The position numbers and the translations under genes are program-made. DNA of 64,000 bases from Lacticaseibacillus absianus (lineage in GTDB: Bacteria; Bacillota; Bacilli; Lactobacillales; Lactobacillaceae): positions 762,522 through 826,521 of the forward strand of contig NZ_JABEKX010000001.1 in NCBI RefSeq assembly GCF_013407595.1, read 5' to 3'. This document shows, one piece after another, positions 54,445-62,650 of this stretch; position 1 is the stretch's first letter; every line of letters begins with the position of its first letter. The notes below the pieces were generated by a model that saw nothing but the letters and a program-made list of their open reading frames with translations, did not search any database and was not told the origin of the DNA.

Positions 54445-55146
54445 ATGCCAGAATTACCAGATGTGAGCGCACTGGCCCGGCTGCTCGCCGACCCGACGCG
54501 GGGGCGCCTCTTGGATCTCTTGATGGACGGCCAGGCGCACACGGCACTGGAGCTCGCGCGGGCTGGTGGGGTGACCCCGCAGACAGGGACTTACCACCTG
54601 CACAAGCTCGTCGAGCTAGGGGTGGTGACCACCACGTGCCAGGGACGGCACCATTACTTCATGCTGGCGGACCCGACGGTGGCGGCTGCGTTCGAGACAC
54701 TGAGTGGGCTGGTGCCTGCCCGACCGGTCCAGGCACTGAGCCGCCGTCGGCCCGCCGCCGCGCTAGCGTACGCGCGGACCTGTTACGATCATCTGGCCGG
54801 GACCGTCGGTGTGGCGATCTGTGACGCGATGCAGGCGCAAGGGCTGTTGCGCGTTGTGGCGCAACGGTTCGTGTTGACCCCTGCCGGAGAGGGATGGCTC
54901 CAGCGGACGCTGGCGATCGAGCCAGCGACCTTGGCGCAGCAGTCCCGACAGCTGACCGTCCGGTGTCTGGATTGGAGCCAGCGGCGCTACCACCTCGGTG
55001 GCGCGGTCGGCCACGCGATGCTGGTCGCGCTTGAGGCGCGCGAGGTCCTCACCCGTGGCCCGGCGCGGGCGGTCTCGGTGACCCCCAGTGGCCGGCGGTG
55101 GTGCGCGACGACGCTTGGCCTGACGTTACCAGCGGCGCCGCAGTAA
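54445..55146 (+). CDS. ArsR-like winged-helix transcriptional regulator
   Basis: A 233-residue regulator. The winged helix spans about 5-80: LLADPTRGRLLDLLMDGQAH, LELARAGGVTPQTGTYHLHKL, then a GRHHYFMLAD wing. The remaining 150 residues are unassigned and probably form a ligand or dimer domain. No ArsR metal-binding Cys pair is visible. ATG 54445 follows GAAGGAA. Divergent orientation to the flavin reductase with a shared palindrome suggests a repressor. Confidence 0.8.
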   Translation: MPELPDVSALARLLADPTRGRLLDLLMDGQAHTALELARAGGVTPQTGTYHLHKLVELGVVTTTCQGRHHYFMLADPTVAAAFETLSGLVPARPVQALSRRRPAAALAYARTCYDHLAGTVGVAICDAMQAQGLLRVVAQRFVLTPAGEGWLQRTLAIEPATLAQQSRQLTVRCLDWSQRRYHLGGAVGHAMLVALEAREVLTRGPARAVSVTPSGRRWCATTLGLTLPAAPQ

Positions 55147-55155
55147 GAAGAACAC

Positions 55156-55191
55156 AACAGGCCGCCGACTGGAGTCAGTCGACGGCCTGTT
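55156..55191. terminator. Bidirectional terminator
   Basis: AACAGGCCGCCGACT/AGTCGACGGCCTGTT stem (one mismatch) with a 6-nt loop, between converging genes. Confidence 0.8.
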
Positions 55192-55194
55192 AGG

Positions 55195-55899
55195 TTAGGC
55201 ATTTTCGGGTTCGAGGTAGCGGCTGGTGCGTTTTTCCAACCACCATTGCGCGCCGGTGAGAAGCGTCGTCAGCATCAGGTACAAGAAGGCGACCAGACTG
55301 TACGAGACGAGCGGGTTATAATACAGTGCGGCGAACTGCTGGCTGACTTGGAACATCTCGATGATGGTGATCCCGCTGGCCAGGCTCGTGTCCTTGATCA
55401 GACTGATGAAGCTGTTGGACAATGGCGGCAAGGCGATGCGCGCCGCCTGAGGCAGGACCACGAGGCGGAGGATCAGCGACTTGCGCATCCCAAGCGCCTT
55501 GGCGGCCTCCCACTGAGTCGTCGGCACCGAAAGGATCGCGGCGCGGATGGTCTCGGAGGCGTAAGCCCCTGTGTTGAGCGCGAAGGTCATGATCCCGGCG
55601 GTCCAAGCGTTCAGCTCGATCAGCACGTGGCCGTTGACCTTGAGGTAGGGGAGCCCGAAGAAGACCAGGAACAACTGGACGAGCAGGGGCGTCCCGCGGA
55701 ATATCCAGACGTAGAACCACGTCACGCCTTTGAGTGCGCGCATCCCTGGTTTGCGGGACGGCGAGATGCGGACCAAGGCGACGAGGACGGCGAGCACTAG
55801 GCCCAGTACGAACGAGATGACGGTGATCGGGAGCGTATATTTGAGCATCGCCGCGAGCAAGTCAGGCAACGACTTGGTGACGATTTGCCATGCGGACAT
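55195..55899 (-). CDS. Polar amino acid ABC permease (cystine type)
   Basis: Membrane subunit of a HisM/TcyB-like importer, 234 residues, about five helices. It carries WIFRGTPLLVQLFLVFFG and the EAA loop WEAAKALGMRKSLI followed by PQAARIALPPLSN. It follows the binding-protein gene by 48 bp. No ATPase gene lies next to it, so the energising subunit must be shared or encoded elsewhere. The substrate is a guess from the binding protein. Confidence 0.88.
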   Translation of the reverse strand: MSAWQIVTKSLPDLLAAMLKYTLPITVISFVLGLVLAVLVALVRISPSRKPGMRALKGVTWFYVWIFRGTPLLVQLFLVFFGLPYLKVNGHVLIELNAWTAGIMTFALNTGAYASETIRAAILSVPTTQWEAAKALGMRKSLILRLVVLPQAARIALPPLSNSFISLIKDTSLASGITIIEMFQVSQQFAALYYNPLVSYSLVAFLYLMLTTLLTGAQWWLEKRTSRYLEPENA

Positions 55900-55947
55900 A
55901 TGGAGCCTCCTTAATGCTTATGTATCCCGGCTGAGCCGGGCGGTGGA

Positions 55948-56736
55948 TCAGTCGGTGATATCGCCACCGAAGTAGGTCTTTGACAACTTAGCGAGCGTCC
56001 CGTTTTGGCGAAGCTTATCGATCGCAGCGGTGACTTTCTTCTGCAGCGGGGCTTCATCTTTGCGCAACAGCCCGCGCGCCGGGTTAGCGGTGATCGCCGA
56101 ACCGACTTCGATCAGCTTGATGTCCGCGTCTGGCTTTTGCTTCAAGTAAGCGTAGAAGGACGCGGCCTCGTTGACCGTCCCGTCTGCGCGCCCCTGTTCG
56201 ATCAAGGCGACGGACTGGGCGAAGCCGTCGACGGGCACGATGGTCGCGCCGAGCTTCTTGACGTTCTGGGCGTTATTCGAGGTCACGCTCTGCGCCATCT
56301 GTTTGCCCTTGATGTCTTGGATCGTCTTGATCGACGTGTTGTCTTTCTTGACGGCGAGTTGGGACTTGCCAGAGGTATAGGCGCTGGTGAAGCGATACTT
56401 GGCCGCGCGCTCTGGGGTCTTGGCGACGTTGTTCAGGATCAGATCGTACTTGTTGACGTCCAGGCCGGCGATCAAGGAATCCCACTTGGTCTCGACGAAC
56501 TTCACCTTGAGTCCCAGGTCAGCGGCGACCTTCTTGCCGAGTTCGACTTCGAAGCCGGTCAGCTTGCCGTCCTCGTGGTAACTGTAAGGCTGGTAGGTGC
56601 CTTCCAGGCCGATCGTCAGGGTGCCAGGCGTGACGAGCTTCAATTCGTTGGAATCACTGGTCTTGGATGTACTGCCGCAAGCCGCCAACGCCCCGAGCAG
56701 AACGACACTAGCCAGTGCAAGCAACCATTTCTTCAA
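55948..56736 (-). CDS. Amino acid-binding lipoprotein (cystine-type SBP)
   Basis: Family 3 solute-binding protein of 262 residues: signal peptide ending in the lipobox LAAC with Cys20, then LTIGLEGTYQPYSYHEDGKL and GFEVELGKKVAADLGLKV. It resembles cystine-binding TcyA/FliY-type proteins by the GTYPPFxY-like strand, but the ligand is unproven. ATG 56736 has GGGAGGAAAA upstream and a minus-strand -10 TATAAT at 56774-56779. Confidence 0.88.
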   Translation of the reverse strand: MKKWLLALASVVLLGALAACGSTSKTSDSNELKLVTPGTLTIGLEGTYQPYSYHEDGKLTGFEVELGKKVAADLGLKVKFVETKWDSLIAGLDVNKYDLILNNVAKTPERAAKYRFTSAYTSGKSQLAVKKDNTSIKTIQDIKGKQMAQSVTSNNAQNVKKLGATIVPVDGFAQSVALIEQGRADGTVNEAASFYAYLKQKPDADIKLIEVGSAITANPARGLLRKDEAPLQKKVTAAIDKLRQNGTLAKLSKTYFGGDITD

Positions 56737-56773
56737 TGTGTTTTCCTCCCTTATGGAAAAATCAGTAACCCAT

Positions 56774-56779
56774 ATTATA
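56774..56779 (-). promoter_or_regulatory. -10 element of the amino acid ABC operon
   Basis: Minus-strand TATAAT within CGTGTATAAT; no good -35. The leader is only about 30 nt, which excludes a T-box or riboswitch. Confidence 0.55.
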
Positions 56780-56892
56780 CACGACTTACTTTTTGTGCGC
56801 GAGTTTTTTTAACGGATTCTCATCTGGCCAAATATTTTTCTTTTAATTAACGCATAATCACGGTAAGCTTATGGGACGTAAGGGGGTTCATT

Positions 56893-57240
56893 ATGGAAAT
56901 CGACAACAACCACTTAGTGACGCGCTACTATGACTTGCAAGCCAAGAACGCCAAGGTCTTCAAGGCCGTCGAAGCCTATGTCAACACGCAGGTCGAGGCG
57001 GTCTATGACCAGCTGAAGACCCACTTCGTCGACACGGTCACCATCGACGTGGAAGTCGCATTACAGGCCGCCAAGGACGCCGGCTTTGCCGTGGATCCAG
57101 CGGAAGCCGAGATCGCCGTGACGAACTTCATCATGAAGGACCTTTCCTCGATCGGCCTCTGGGTCCTGCCAAGCAGTCAGTGTGATCCGAACACGATCGT
57201 TGCGCGCCTCAATTTCTTCAACCACTCGCGGTACTACTGA
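56893..57240 (+). CDS. Small soluble protein of unknown function
   Basis: A 115-residue protein with amphipathic helices (VTRYYDLQAKNAKVFKAVEAYV) and no signal peptide. The C terminus LNFFNHSRYY is aromatic. No family recognised. AAGGGGGTT precedes the ATG and a clear terminator follows, so it is a real monocistronic gene. Confidence 0.7.
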   Translation: MEIDNNHLVTRYYDLQAKNAKVFKAVEAYVNTQVEAVYDQLKTHFVDTVTIDVEVALQAAKDAGFAVDPAEAEIAVTNFIMKDLSSIGLWVLPSSQCDPNTIVARLNFFNHSRYY

Positions 57241-57246
57241 ACGCTT

Positions 57247-57271
57247 GCCACCCCCGGCGGGTGGCTTTTTT
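57247..57271 (+). terminator. Terminator
   Basis: GCCACCC/GGGTGGC stem, 5-nt loop, six T. Confidence 0.85.
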
Positions 57272-57363
57272 GATGATCGGCAGCGGTGGGTAGTGAAGCG
57301 ATCGAGGGCCTTCACGCAATGTGTGGTTGGCTGATCGCGTGATCGGCAGGTGTAGACGCGGTT

Positions 57364-57400
57364 GTGACACCCCTTCAGCTCACTTCCCTCTGTGACGCCC
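57364..57400. promoter_or_regulatory. Repeated TGTGAC half-sites upstream of the universal stress gene
   Basis: TGTGACACCC (57364-57373) and TGTGACGCCC (57391-57400), 27 bp apart, resemble Crp/Fnr-type half-sites. No regulator of that family is in the window. Confidence 0.3.
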
Positions 57401-57463
57401 AGTGTGTTACAACTAGGGTAGAGGCGGGGTGGCCCGCCGCGAGTCAAGAAAGGACGTGTCGGC

Positions 57464-57913
57464 ATGAATGAACGGCTCTTAGTGGCACTAGATGGATCGG
57501 AAGCGTCTGATCAGGCACTCGCCAAGGCAGTCGCGATCGCCCAAGCCCGTGGCTGTGGGATCGATCTTCTCCATGTGATCGACACGCGCCAGTACCACAT
57601 GGGGCTGGCGTCGACGACCGGCGTGGATGGTAAGATCCTGTACAACGCCGAACAGCGCGCGGAAGCAGAGTTGACGGACATCGCGACGCCGCTGCAGGCC
57701 CAGGGACTCGATGTCGCGATCCACCTGCGCTTCGGCAGTCGGCGCAGCGTGCTCGCCTATGATGCCCCGAAGGACTACCAGACCAGTCTGATTGTCTTAG
57801 GCCGCAGCAGTAAGAAGATGGTCACACGGATGTTCATCGGTTCGGTCGCCAGCTTCGTCGTTGAAAACGCGCCGTGCGACGTCTTGATCGTCGCCAACCC
57901 GCAAGCGAATTGA
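57464..57913 (+). CDS. Universal stress protein (UspA family)
   Basis: A 149-residue single-domain Usp. The N-terminal strand is LLVALDGSEASDQAL, and the ATP-binding C-terminal motif is seen as VLGRSSKKMVTRMFIGSVAS (G-x2-...-G-x-(S/T) pattern). It probably binds ATP. AAAGGACG precedes the ATG. A strong hairpin follows. Function beyond general stress is unknown. Confidence 0.92.
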   Translation: MNERLLVALDGSEASDQALAKAVAIAQARGCGIDLLHVIDTRQYHMGLASTTGVDGKILYNAEQRAEAELTDIATPLQAQGLDVAIHLRFGSRRSVLAYDAPKDYQTSLIVLGRSSKKMVTRMFIGSVASFVVENAPCDVLIVANPQAN

Positions 57914-57919
57914 ATAAGA

Positions 57920-57965
57920 CCCCAACGCGCCGCCTGCCAGAGACCTGGGAGGCGGCGCGTTGGGG
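57920..57965. terminator. Terminator-like hairpin between usp and the P-type ATPase
   Basis: Perfect 16-bp stem CCCCAACGCGCCGCCT/AGGCGGCGCGTTGGGG with a 14-nt loop; no T-run. Confidence 0.65.
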
Positions 57966-58035
57966 TTGGGGCCCTATCAAAGGCCACGGGGTGGCGCTGA
58001 GCGAGCCATACGGGGCCATTGCGATGATGACCGTC

Positions 58036-60372
58036 TCACCGCCAGTTGATCCGTGAGAGGATGCGGCGGCCGAGGAACTCTTGCAGGAGGTAGTAGACCG
58101 GTACGCTCGAGGCAAGGGCCGGCAAGTAGATCAGCATTAGGTCCCAACGCCAGAGGTTGGCGAGTGAGAAGATGCCGTTGACGATGAAGAAGGTGCCGAA
58201 GAACGCAACGGCGATCATGATGAGCATCGCGAGTTTGTAGCGATTGAAGGGTCGAGAGACCAAGAGCAGGACGTGAAATGAGATCACGCCGATCATGAAG
58301 ACGACCAGCGTGGACGTCTGGGCGAACGACAAGCCGAAGAAGGACTCGACCCAAGTCATGACCAATGTGTAGCCGACGACGGCCAAGGCGGCGGGGGCTG
58401 CGATGGTCATGACTTTTTGCATGAACTGGCCGGTGACACGGTCAAAATTGGGTTCCAACGTCAAGAAGAACGATGGGATCGCGACGGTGATCGCGGTGAC
58501 CGGCGTCAAGTTGATCGGCGTGATCGGGTAGTCGAAGTTCATGAACACGAAGATCGCAGTCAGGATCACAGAGAAGATCGTCTTGACCAGGTACATCGAG
58601 GCGACGCGCTCGATATTGTTGATCACGCGGCGCCCTTCGTTGAGCACGCCGGTCATCGCGTCGAAGTTCGAGTCGAGCAGGACAAAATCGGCGATGCTCT
58701 TGGCCGCCTCGGCGCCGCTGGCCATGGCGATGCCGCAATCGGACTGGCGCAGGGCCAACACATCGTTGACGCCATCGCCAGTCATCGCAACGGTGTGCCC
58801 GTCGTCTTGCATCGCGGCGATCAGGCGCTTCTTCTGGTCAGGGGTCACACGACCGAAGACGTTGTAGTCACGGGCGAGCGGGTGGAAATCTGCGTCTGCG
58901 GCGATCGTCGTCATGTCGAGGGCACGCGATGCGCCGGGCAGGGCCGCTTGCTTGGCGATGTTGGCGACGGTGACGGGGTTGTCACCCGAGATCACCTTGA
59001 GTGCGACGCCTTGACTGCCGAAAAACTTGAAGGTGGCGGCTGCAGTCTCCCGCACTTCATCGGTGATGGTGAGCCAGCCAAGCAGCTGCAACCCCTGAAG
59101 TGGGGCGGTGAGCGGTGGCTGGACGCTGGCAATGGCGATGACGCGGTACCCAGCGGCGGTCGCCGCAGCAATCTGGTGCGCGGCCGCGGGGTCGAGCTGT
59201 GCACCGAAGATGAATTCCGGGGCGCCCATCACGAGGCTACGCTCGGCAAAGCGGGCACCGGACCACTTGCGGGCGGAGCTGAAGGGCACCGTGTCAAGTG
59301 CCGGTGCACTCGGGGCGGGGTAGGCAGCTTTGATCGCCAGCGCCGTCTCGTTGTCGTCGTTCAAGGCATAGGTGATCGCGGCGGCGGCGGTGGTCAGCGT
59401 CTCGCTGGTGACGCCTGGGGCGGGATGCGCCGCGGCGACGCGCAGTTGGCCGCTGGTGATCGTGCCCGTCTTATCGAGGCAGATCACGTCCACGCGCGCC
59501 AGCGCTTCGATCGCAGGCAGTGCCCGCACGAGGACGCGCTTGGCGGCTAGGTTGCGCGCCCCGACGGCCAGCGCCACGTTAGTCAGCAAGACCAGGCCCT
59601 CCGGGATCATCCCGATCATCGCCGCGCTGGTCGACAGGATCGCGCGGTCGTAGTTGCCGCGCCGGATCATCGACACGGCGAACAGGGCGGTGCCCAGCGG
59701 GATCAGGACGTAGGTGAGGATGCGGATGATGCGGTTGATCGTTGCCAGCAGCTGGCTTTGACTTTTTTTCTCTGCCTTGGCTTCCAGGGCGAGCTTCGCG
59801 GCAAAGGTGTCTGCCCCAACGGCAGTGACTTGCATGTGCGCGGAACCTGCGACGATGAAGCTACCGGACAGCAGCGGATCGCCTTCATGCTTGGTGATCG
59901 GATGCGACTCACCCGTCAAGGGGCTCTCGTCGGCCTCGATCCCGTGTGTCGACGCCACCTGACCGTCTACCGGCACCTGGGCACCGCGGCGCAGTTCAAG
60001 CAGGTCGCCTAAGACGAGTTTGGCCTGCGGGATCGCCTGCCACTGGCCGTCGCGCAGCACGCGCGCGGGGGTCTCGGCGAGGATGCTCATCGCATCGATG
60101 CGGCGCTTGCTCCGGATCTCCTGGAAGGTGCCGATGGCGGTATTGATGATCGCCACGCCAAGGAACAGCAGATTCTTGTAGCTACCGGTGGTGAAGATCA
60201 AGACGCCCAGTGCGAGGTTGACGAAGTTGAACAGCGTCAGCGTGTTTTGGCGAATGATCTGGCCCACGCTGCGCGTTAGGGGCTTCATCGGCAGGTTATG
60301 CTCACCTGCACGGGTCTTGGCGGCCACTTCGGCTTGCGTCAAGCCGGTGGTCGGATCGGTGGTCGGCGTCAT
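58036..60372 (-). CDS. P-type cation-translocating ATPase (CtpE-like)
   Basis: A 778-residue P2-type ATPase. It has TGES (ESPLTGESHPI) in the actuator domain, PEGL in helix 4, and the phosphorylated Asp in LDKTGTITSG near 297. The hinge motif TGDGVNDVLALRQSD is followed by about six C-terminal helices. The short N terminus without metal-binding Cys domains argues against a copper or zinc pump. PEGL (rather than PEGLP) occurs in the CtpE group, linked to Ca2+ in mycobacteria; the ion here is not proven. Confidence 0.88.
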   Translation of the reverse strand: MTPTTDPTTGLTQAEVAAKTRAGEHNLPMKPLTRSVGQIIRQNTLTLFNFVNLALGVLIFTTGSYKNLLFLGVAIINTAIGTFQEIRSKRRIDAMSILAETPARVLRDGQWQAIPQAKLVLGDLLELRRGAQVPVDGQVASTHGIEADESPLTGESHPITKHEGDPLLSGSFIVAGSAHMQVTAVGADTFAAKLALEAKAEKKSQSQLLATINRIIRILTYVLIPLGTALFAVSMIRRGNYDRAILSTSAAMIGMIPEGLVLLTNVALAVGARNLAAKRVLVRALPAIEALARVDVICLDKTGTITSGQLRVAAAHPAPGVTSETLTTAAAAITYALNDDNETALAIKAAYPAPSAPALDTVPFSSARKWSGARFAERSLVMGAPEFIFGAQLDPAAAHQIAAATAAGYRVIAIASVQPPLTAPLQGLQLLGWLTITDEVRETAAATFKFFGSQGVALKVISGDNPVTVANIAKQAALPGASRALDMTTIAADADFHPLARDYNVFGRVTPDQKKRLIAAMQDDGHTVAMTGDGVNDVLALRQSDCGIAMASGAEAAKSIADFVLLDSNFDAMTGVLNEGRRVINNIERVASMYLVKTIFSVILTAIFVFMNFDYPITPINLTPVTAITVAIPSFFLTLEPNFDRVTGQFMQKVMTIAAPAALAVVGYTLVMTWVESFFGLSFAQTSTLVVFMIGVISFHVLLLVSRPFNRYKLAMLIMIAVAFFGTFFIVNGIFSLANLWRWDLMLIYLPALASSVPVYYLLQEFLGRRILSRINWR

Positions 60373-60451
60373 CAGGCATCATCTCCGTTCTTGATTCTAT
60401 TGTAACGAATCACACCGGGGAACGGCTGCACGCGCGCTTGAATTAACCCAA

Positions 60452-60491
60452 ACTTTAGCGGATTGCATCGCGTTTAGAGAAAGGCTAAAGT
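60452..60491. promoter_or_regulatory. pip promoter with inverted repeat
   Basis: Promoter TTGCAT (60463-60468), 17-bp spacer, TAAAGT (60486-60491). A perfect 8-bp inverted repeat ACTTTAGC (60452-60459) / GCTAAAGT (60484-60491) overlaps the -10, suggesting an operator. Confidence 0.6.
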
Positions 60492-60520
60492 GGAGGACAA
60501 ACAAGATAGGAAGTGTGCGT

Positions 60521-61423
60521 ATGCAAACAGCCCCGAACGGCACTCATTTTGTCACCCTCGATAACGGGTATCACCTCTGGACCCAGACCCGCGGCACCGG
60601 CGATATTCAGCTGATGACGTTACACGGTGGCCCCGGCGGCAACAACCAAGTCTTCGAGAACTTCGCGGAGCGCCTTGCCCCGTACCGGGTGCAGGTGACC
60701 CGCTATGACCAGCTCGGCAGCTGGTTCTCCGATCAACCAGATTGGACGGATCCCGCGAACCGCTCGCAGTTTCTCAACATCGACTACTATGTGAACGAAG
60801 TCGAGGCCGTGCGGCAGCAACTCGACCTCGATCACTTCTTCCTGCTCGGGCAGAGTTGGGGCGGCGTGCTCGCGATCGAGTACGCGCTGCGCTACGGCGA
60901 GCACCTGCGTGGGTTGATCTTGAGCTCGATGATCGACAATCTAGATGAGTATATCGTTAATATCAACGCGATCCGCGATGCGATGTTCAGCGCGGCAGAC
61001 GTCGCGTACATGAAAGACGTCGAGGCGCGCCATGCTTTCGACGACGCGCGCTATCAGGGCTTGGTCGCCACGCTCGGGGAACACTACTTGCACCACGCGG
61101 CCGACCCGCAACCGCGCCACCTGATCTCGATCCAAGGCACACCGGTGTACAACTACTTCCAAGGTGACAATGAATTCGTGATGGTCGGGGCGCTGAAGGA
61201 CTGGGACCGCCGCGCGGAGATCCATCAGATCGCCGTGCCGACGTATCTGACCTTTGGCGGCCACGAGACGATGCCGCTAGCGGCGGCCGAGCGCATGGCC
61301 CAGACGATCCCCGACGCGACGTTGCACGTGACGCCAGGCGCCGGCCACGGTCAGATGCTGGATAACCCAGAGGATTACTTCCAATACTTGGGTGAGTGGT
61401 TGCGTGCGACCGCAGACCGGTAG
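60521..61423 (+). CDS. pip: Proline iminopeptidase (alpha/beta hydrolase S33)
   Basis: A 300-residue hydrolase that removes N-terminal proline from peptides. It has HGGPGGNNQVF (oxyanion region), the nucleophile in GQSWGG with Ser near 112, Asp in the TYLTFGGHET region and His in PGAGHGQML. HGGPG and GQSWGG together are the signature of the proline iminopeptidase family. The ATG at 60521 with AGGAAG 8 nt upstream is preferred to GTG 60515. It complements PepF in peptide use. Confidence 0.9.
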   Translation: MQTAPNGTHFVTLDNGYHLWTQTRGTGDIQLMTLHGGPGGNNQVFENFAERLAPYRVQVTRYDQLGSWFSDQPDWTDPANRSQFLNIDYYVNEVEAVRQQLDLDHFFLLGQSWGGVLAIEYALRYGEHLRGLILSSMIDNLDEYIVNINAIRDAMFSAADVAYMKDVEARHAFDDARYQGLVATLGEHYLHHAADPQPRHLISIQGTPVYNYFQGDNEFVMVGALKDWDRRAEIHQIAVPTYLTFGGHETMPLAAAERMAQTIPDATLHVTPGAGHGQMLDNPEDYFQYLGEWLRATADR

Positions 61424-61492
61424 CGAAAAAGAAACTGGTCATGCTGGGTTTTGGTCCAGAAGCTGGTAGAATGAAGGCAGGAGGTGTTGAAC

Positions 61493-61819
61493 ATGCTCAA
61501 AGAGACCCACGCTTTAGTCCAACAGATCGCAGACACGGCGCAAGAGCCGGTGCATACGTTCAGTGAAGTCATCAAGGCCAAGCCTGAAGTGCTCGTCGCA
61601 CTGGCGGTCGTTCACGTGATCCCGATCGCGCTGGCGATCGTCGGGACCACAGAGATCATTGTCGCGCACCAGAAGGTCAAGGTCGAAAAAGAACGCACGA
61701 AACAAGCCAAGCTTCGCGCTGGGCTGGGGCGACATCACCGACACCCTGGCTGTGACAGCCATCACGGGCACCCACACCACGCCCCACGGTTGCTGGCCGA
61801 AGCGGCCCCGCAAGACTGA
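61493..61819 (+). CDS. Small membrane protein, probably frameshifted near its C terminus
   Basis: As read, a 108-residue protein: N-terminal helix, a hydrophobic segment (VLVALAVVHVIPIALAIVGTTEIIVA), a basic stretch, then an odd His-rich tail (GRHHRHPGCDSHHGHPHH). In the +1 frame the same DNA (about 61718-61823) reads WGDITDTLAVTAITGTHT and has much higher G/C at third codon positions. The natural product therefore probably shifts frame near 61720. AGGAGGTG precedes the ATG. No family recognised. Confidence 0.55.
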   Translation: MLKETHALVQQIADTAQEPVHTFSEVIKAKPEVLVALAVVHVIPIALAIVGTTEIIVAHQKVKVEKERTKQAKLRAGLGRHHRHPGCDSHHGHPHHAPRLLAEAAPQD

Positions 61820-61831
61820 GTGAACCAACGG

Positions 61832-61857
61832 AGCAGACCCTAGGGCCTGCTTTTTTT
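61832..61857 (+). terminator. Terminator
   Basis: AGCAG-ACCC-TA-GGGC-CTGCT hairpin followed by seven T. Confidence 0.8.
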
Positions 61858-61949
61858 GGTGGCGGCACCCCACCCGTGGTGCGATTCTCATTGATTTTTA
61901 ATCGCAAATACGCGACAATAGACCCTATAACTTTCCTGGAGGTGGCAAC

Positions 61950-62468
61950 ATGCCAGCAATCTATGTTCGTCAAGGGCAACCGGCCGACGTGCCAGCGATC
62001 ATGGGCATCATCGAAGACGCACGCGCGTTTCTCAAGGCGCAGGGGATCGACCAGTGGCAGGGGACGTATCCTGACCGCGCGGCGGTCGAGGCAGACATCG
62101 CGAAAGGGACGAATCGTCTGCTGGTCGTCGCTGACACGGTCGCCGGAACCGCGAGCCTGCTTGACGGGCCGGATCCGTTCTACACCCGTATCGATGGGGA
62201 CGGCTGGATCGGGACGGACTTCTACATGATGATCCACCGGTTCGCGGTGTCCGCGGCGATCCGCGGTCAGCACCTCAGCCAGTTCTTCATGAGTAATCTG
62301 CTGACGGAGGCCTATGCGCGGGGCTACCGGGATGTGCGCATCGACACGCATGCCCAAAACGTGATCATGCAGCATGTCATCACCGGTAACGGCTTCTCGT
62401 ACCGCGGGATCGTCTATCTGGACGAACCGGTCCCGGAGCGTAACGCCTACCAGTTGCTACTGAAATAG
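61950..62468 (+). CDS. GNAT-family N-acetyltransferase
   Basis: A 172-residue GNAT protein: YVRQGQPADVPAIMGIIEDAR, then FAVSAAIRGQHLSQFFMSNLL, which fits the acetyl-CoA binding motif A, and NVIMQHVITGNGFSYRGIVYL as motif B. The acceptor substrate is unknown. CTGGAGGTGG precedes the ATG. It is monocistronic. Confidence 0.87.
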   Translation: MPAIYVRQGQPADVPAIMGIIEDARAFLKAQGIDQWQGTYPDRAAVEADIAKGTNRLLVVADTVAGTASLLDGPDPFYTRIDGDGWIGTDFYMMIHRFAVSAAIRGQHLSQFFMSNLLTEAYARGYRDVRIDTHAQNVIMQHVITGNGFSYRGIVYLDEPVPERNAYQLLLK

Positions 62469-62522
62469 CCGCGCCGGGCGGGCCCAAGTTGGTGAACGAG
62501 CCGCCTCGTTCTGGCGCACCGC

Positions 62523-62560
62523 CCGAAGCGGTGCGCACGCGGGCGCGATCACCGCTTCGG
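62523..62560. repeat. Perfect 10-bp inverted repeat after the acetyltransferase gene
   Basis: CCGAAGCGGT (62523-62532) / ACCGCTTCGG (62551-62560), 18-nt loop, no T-run. Possibly a weak terminator. Confidence 0.4.
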
Positions 62561-62650
62561 CTGCACATCAAGGCGGGGTGACAGCGGGCCAGCGGTGGCT
62601 GGTGCGGCCAACTGGACCGACTGGACGGTTGAAGCCATAGGAGGAGACGG

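Noticed and set aside
56737-56892. T-box or SAM riboswitch before the amino acid ABC operon
   Set aside because: The leader after TATAAT (56774-56779) is only about 30 nt, too short for either.
58417-59550. 377-codon open frame opposite the P-type ATPase
   Set aside because: Antisense shadow of a gene with all catalytic motifs; composition is Arg/Asp/His-rich as expected of shadows.
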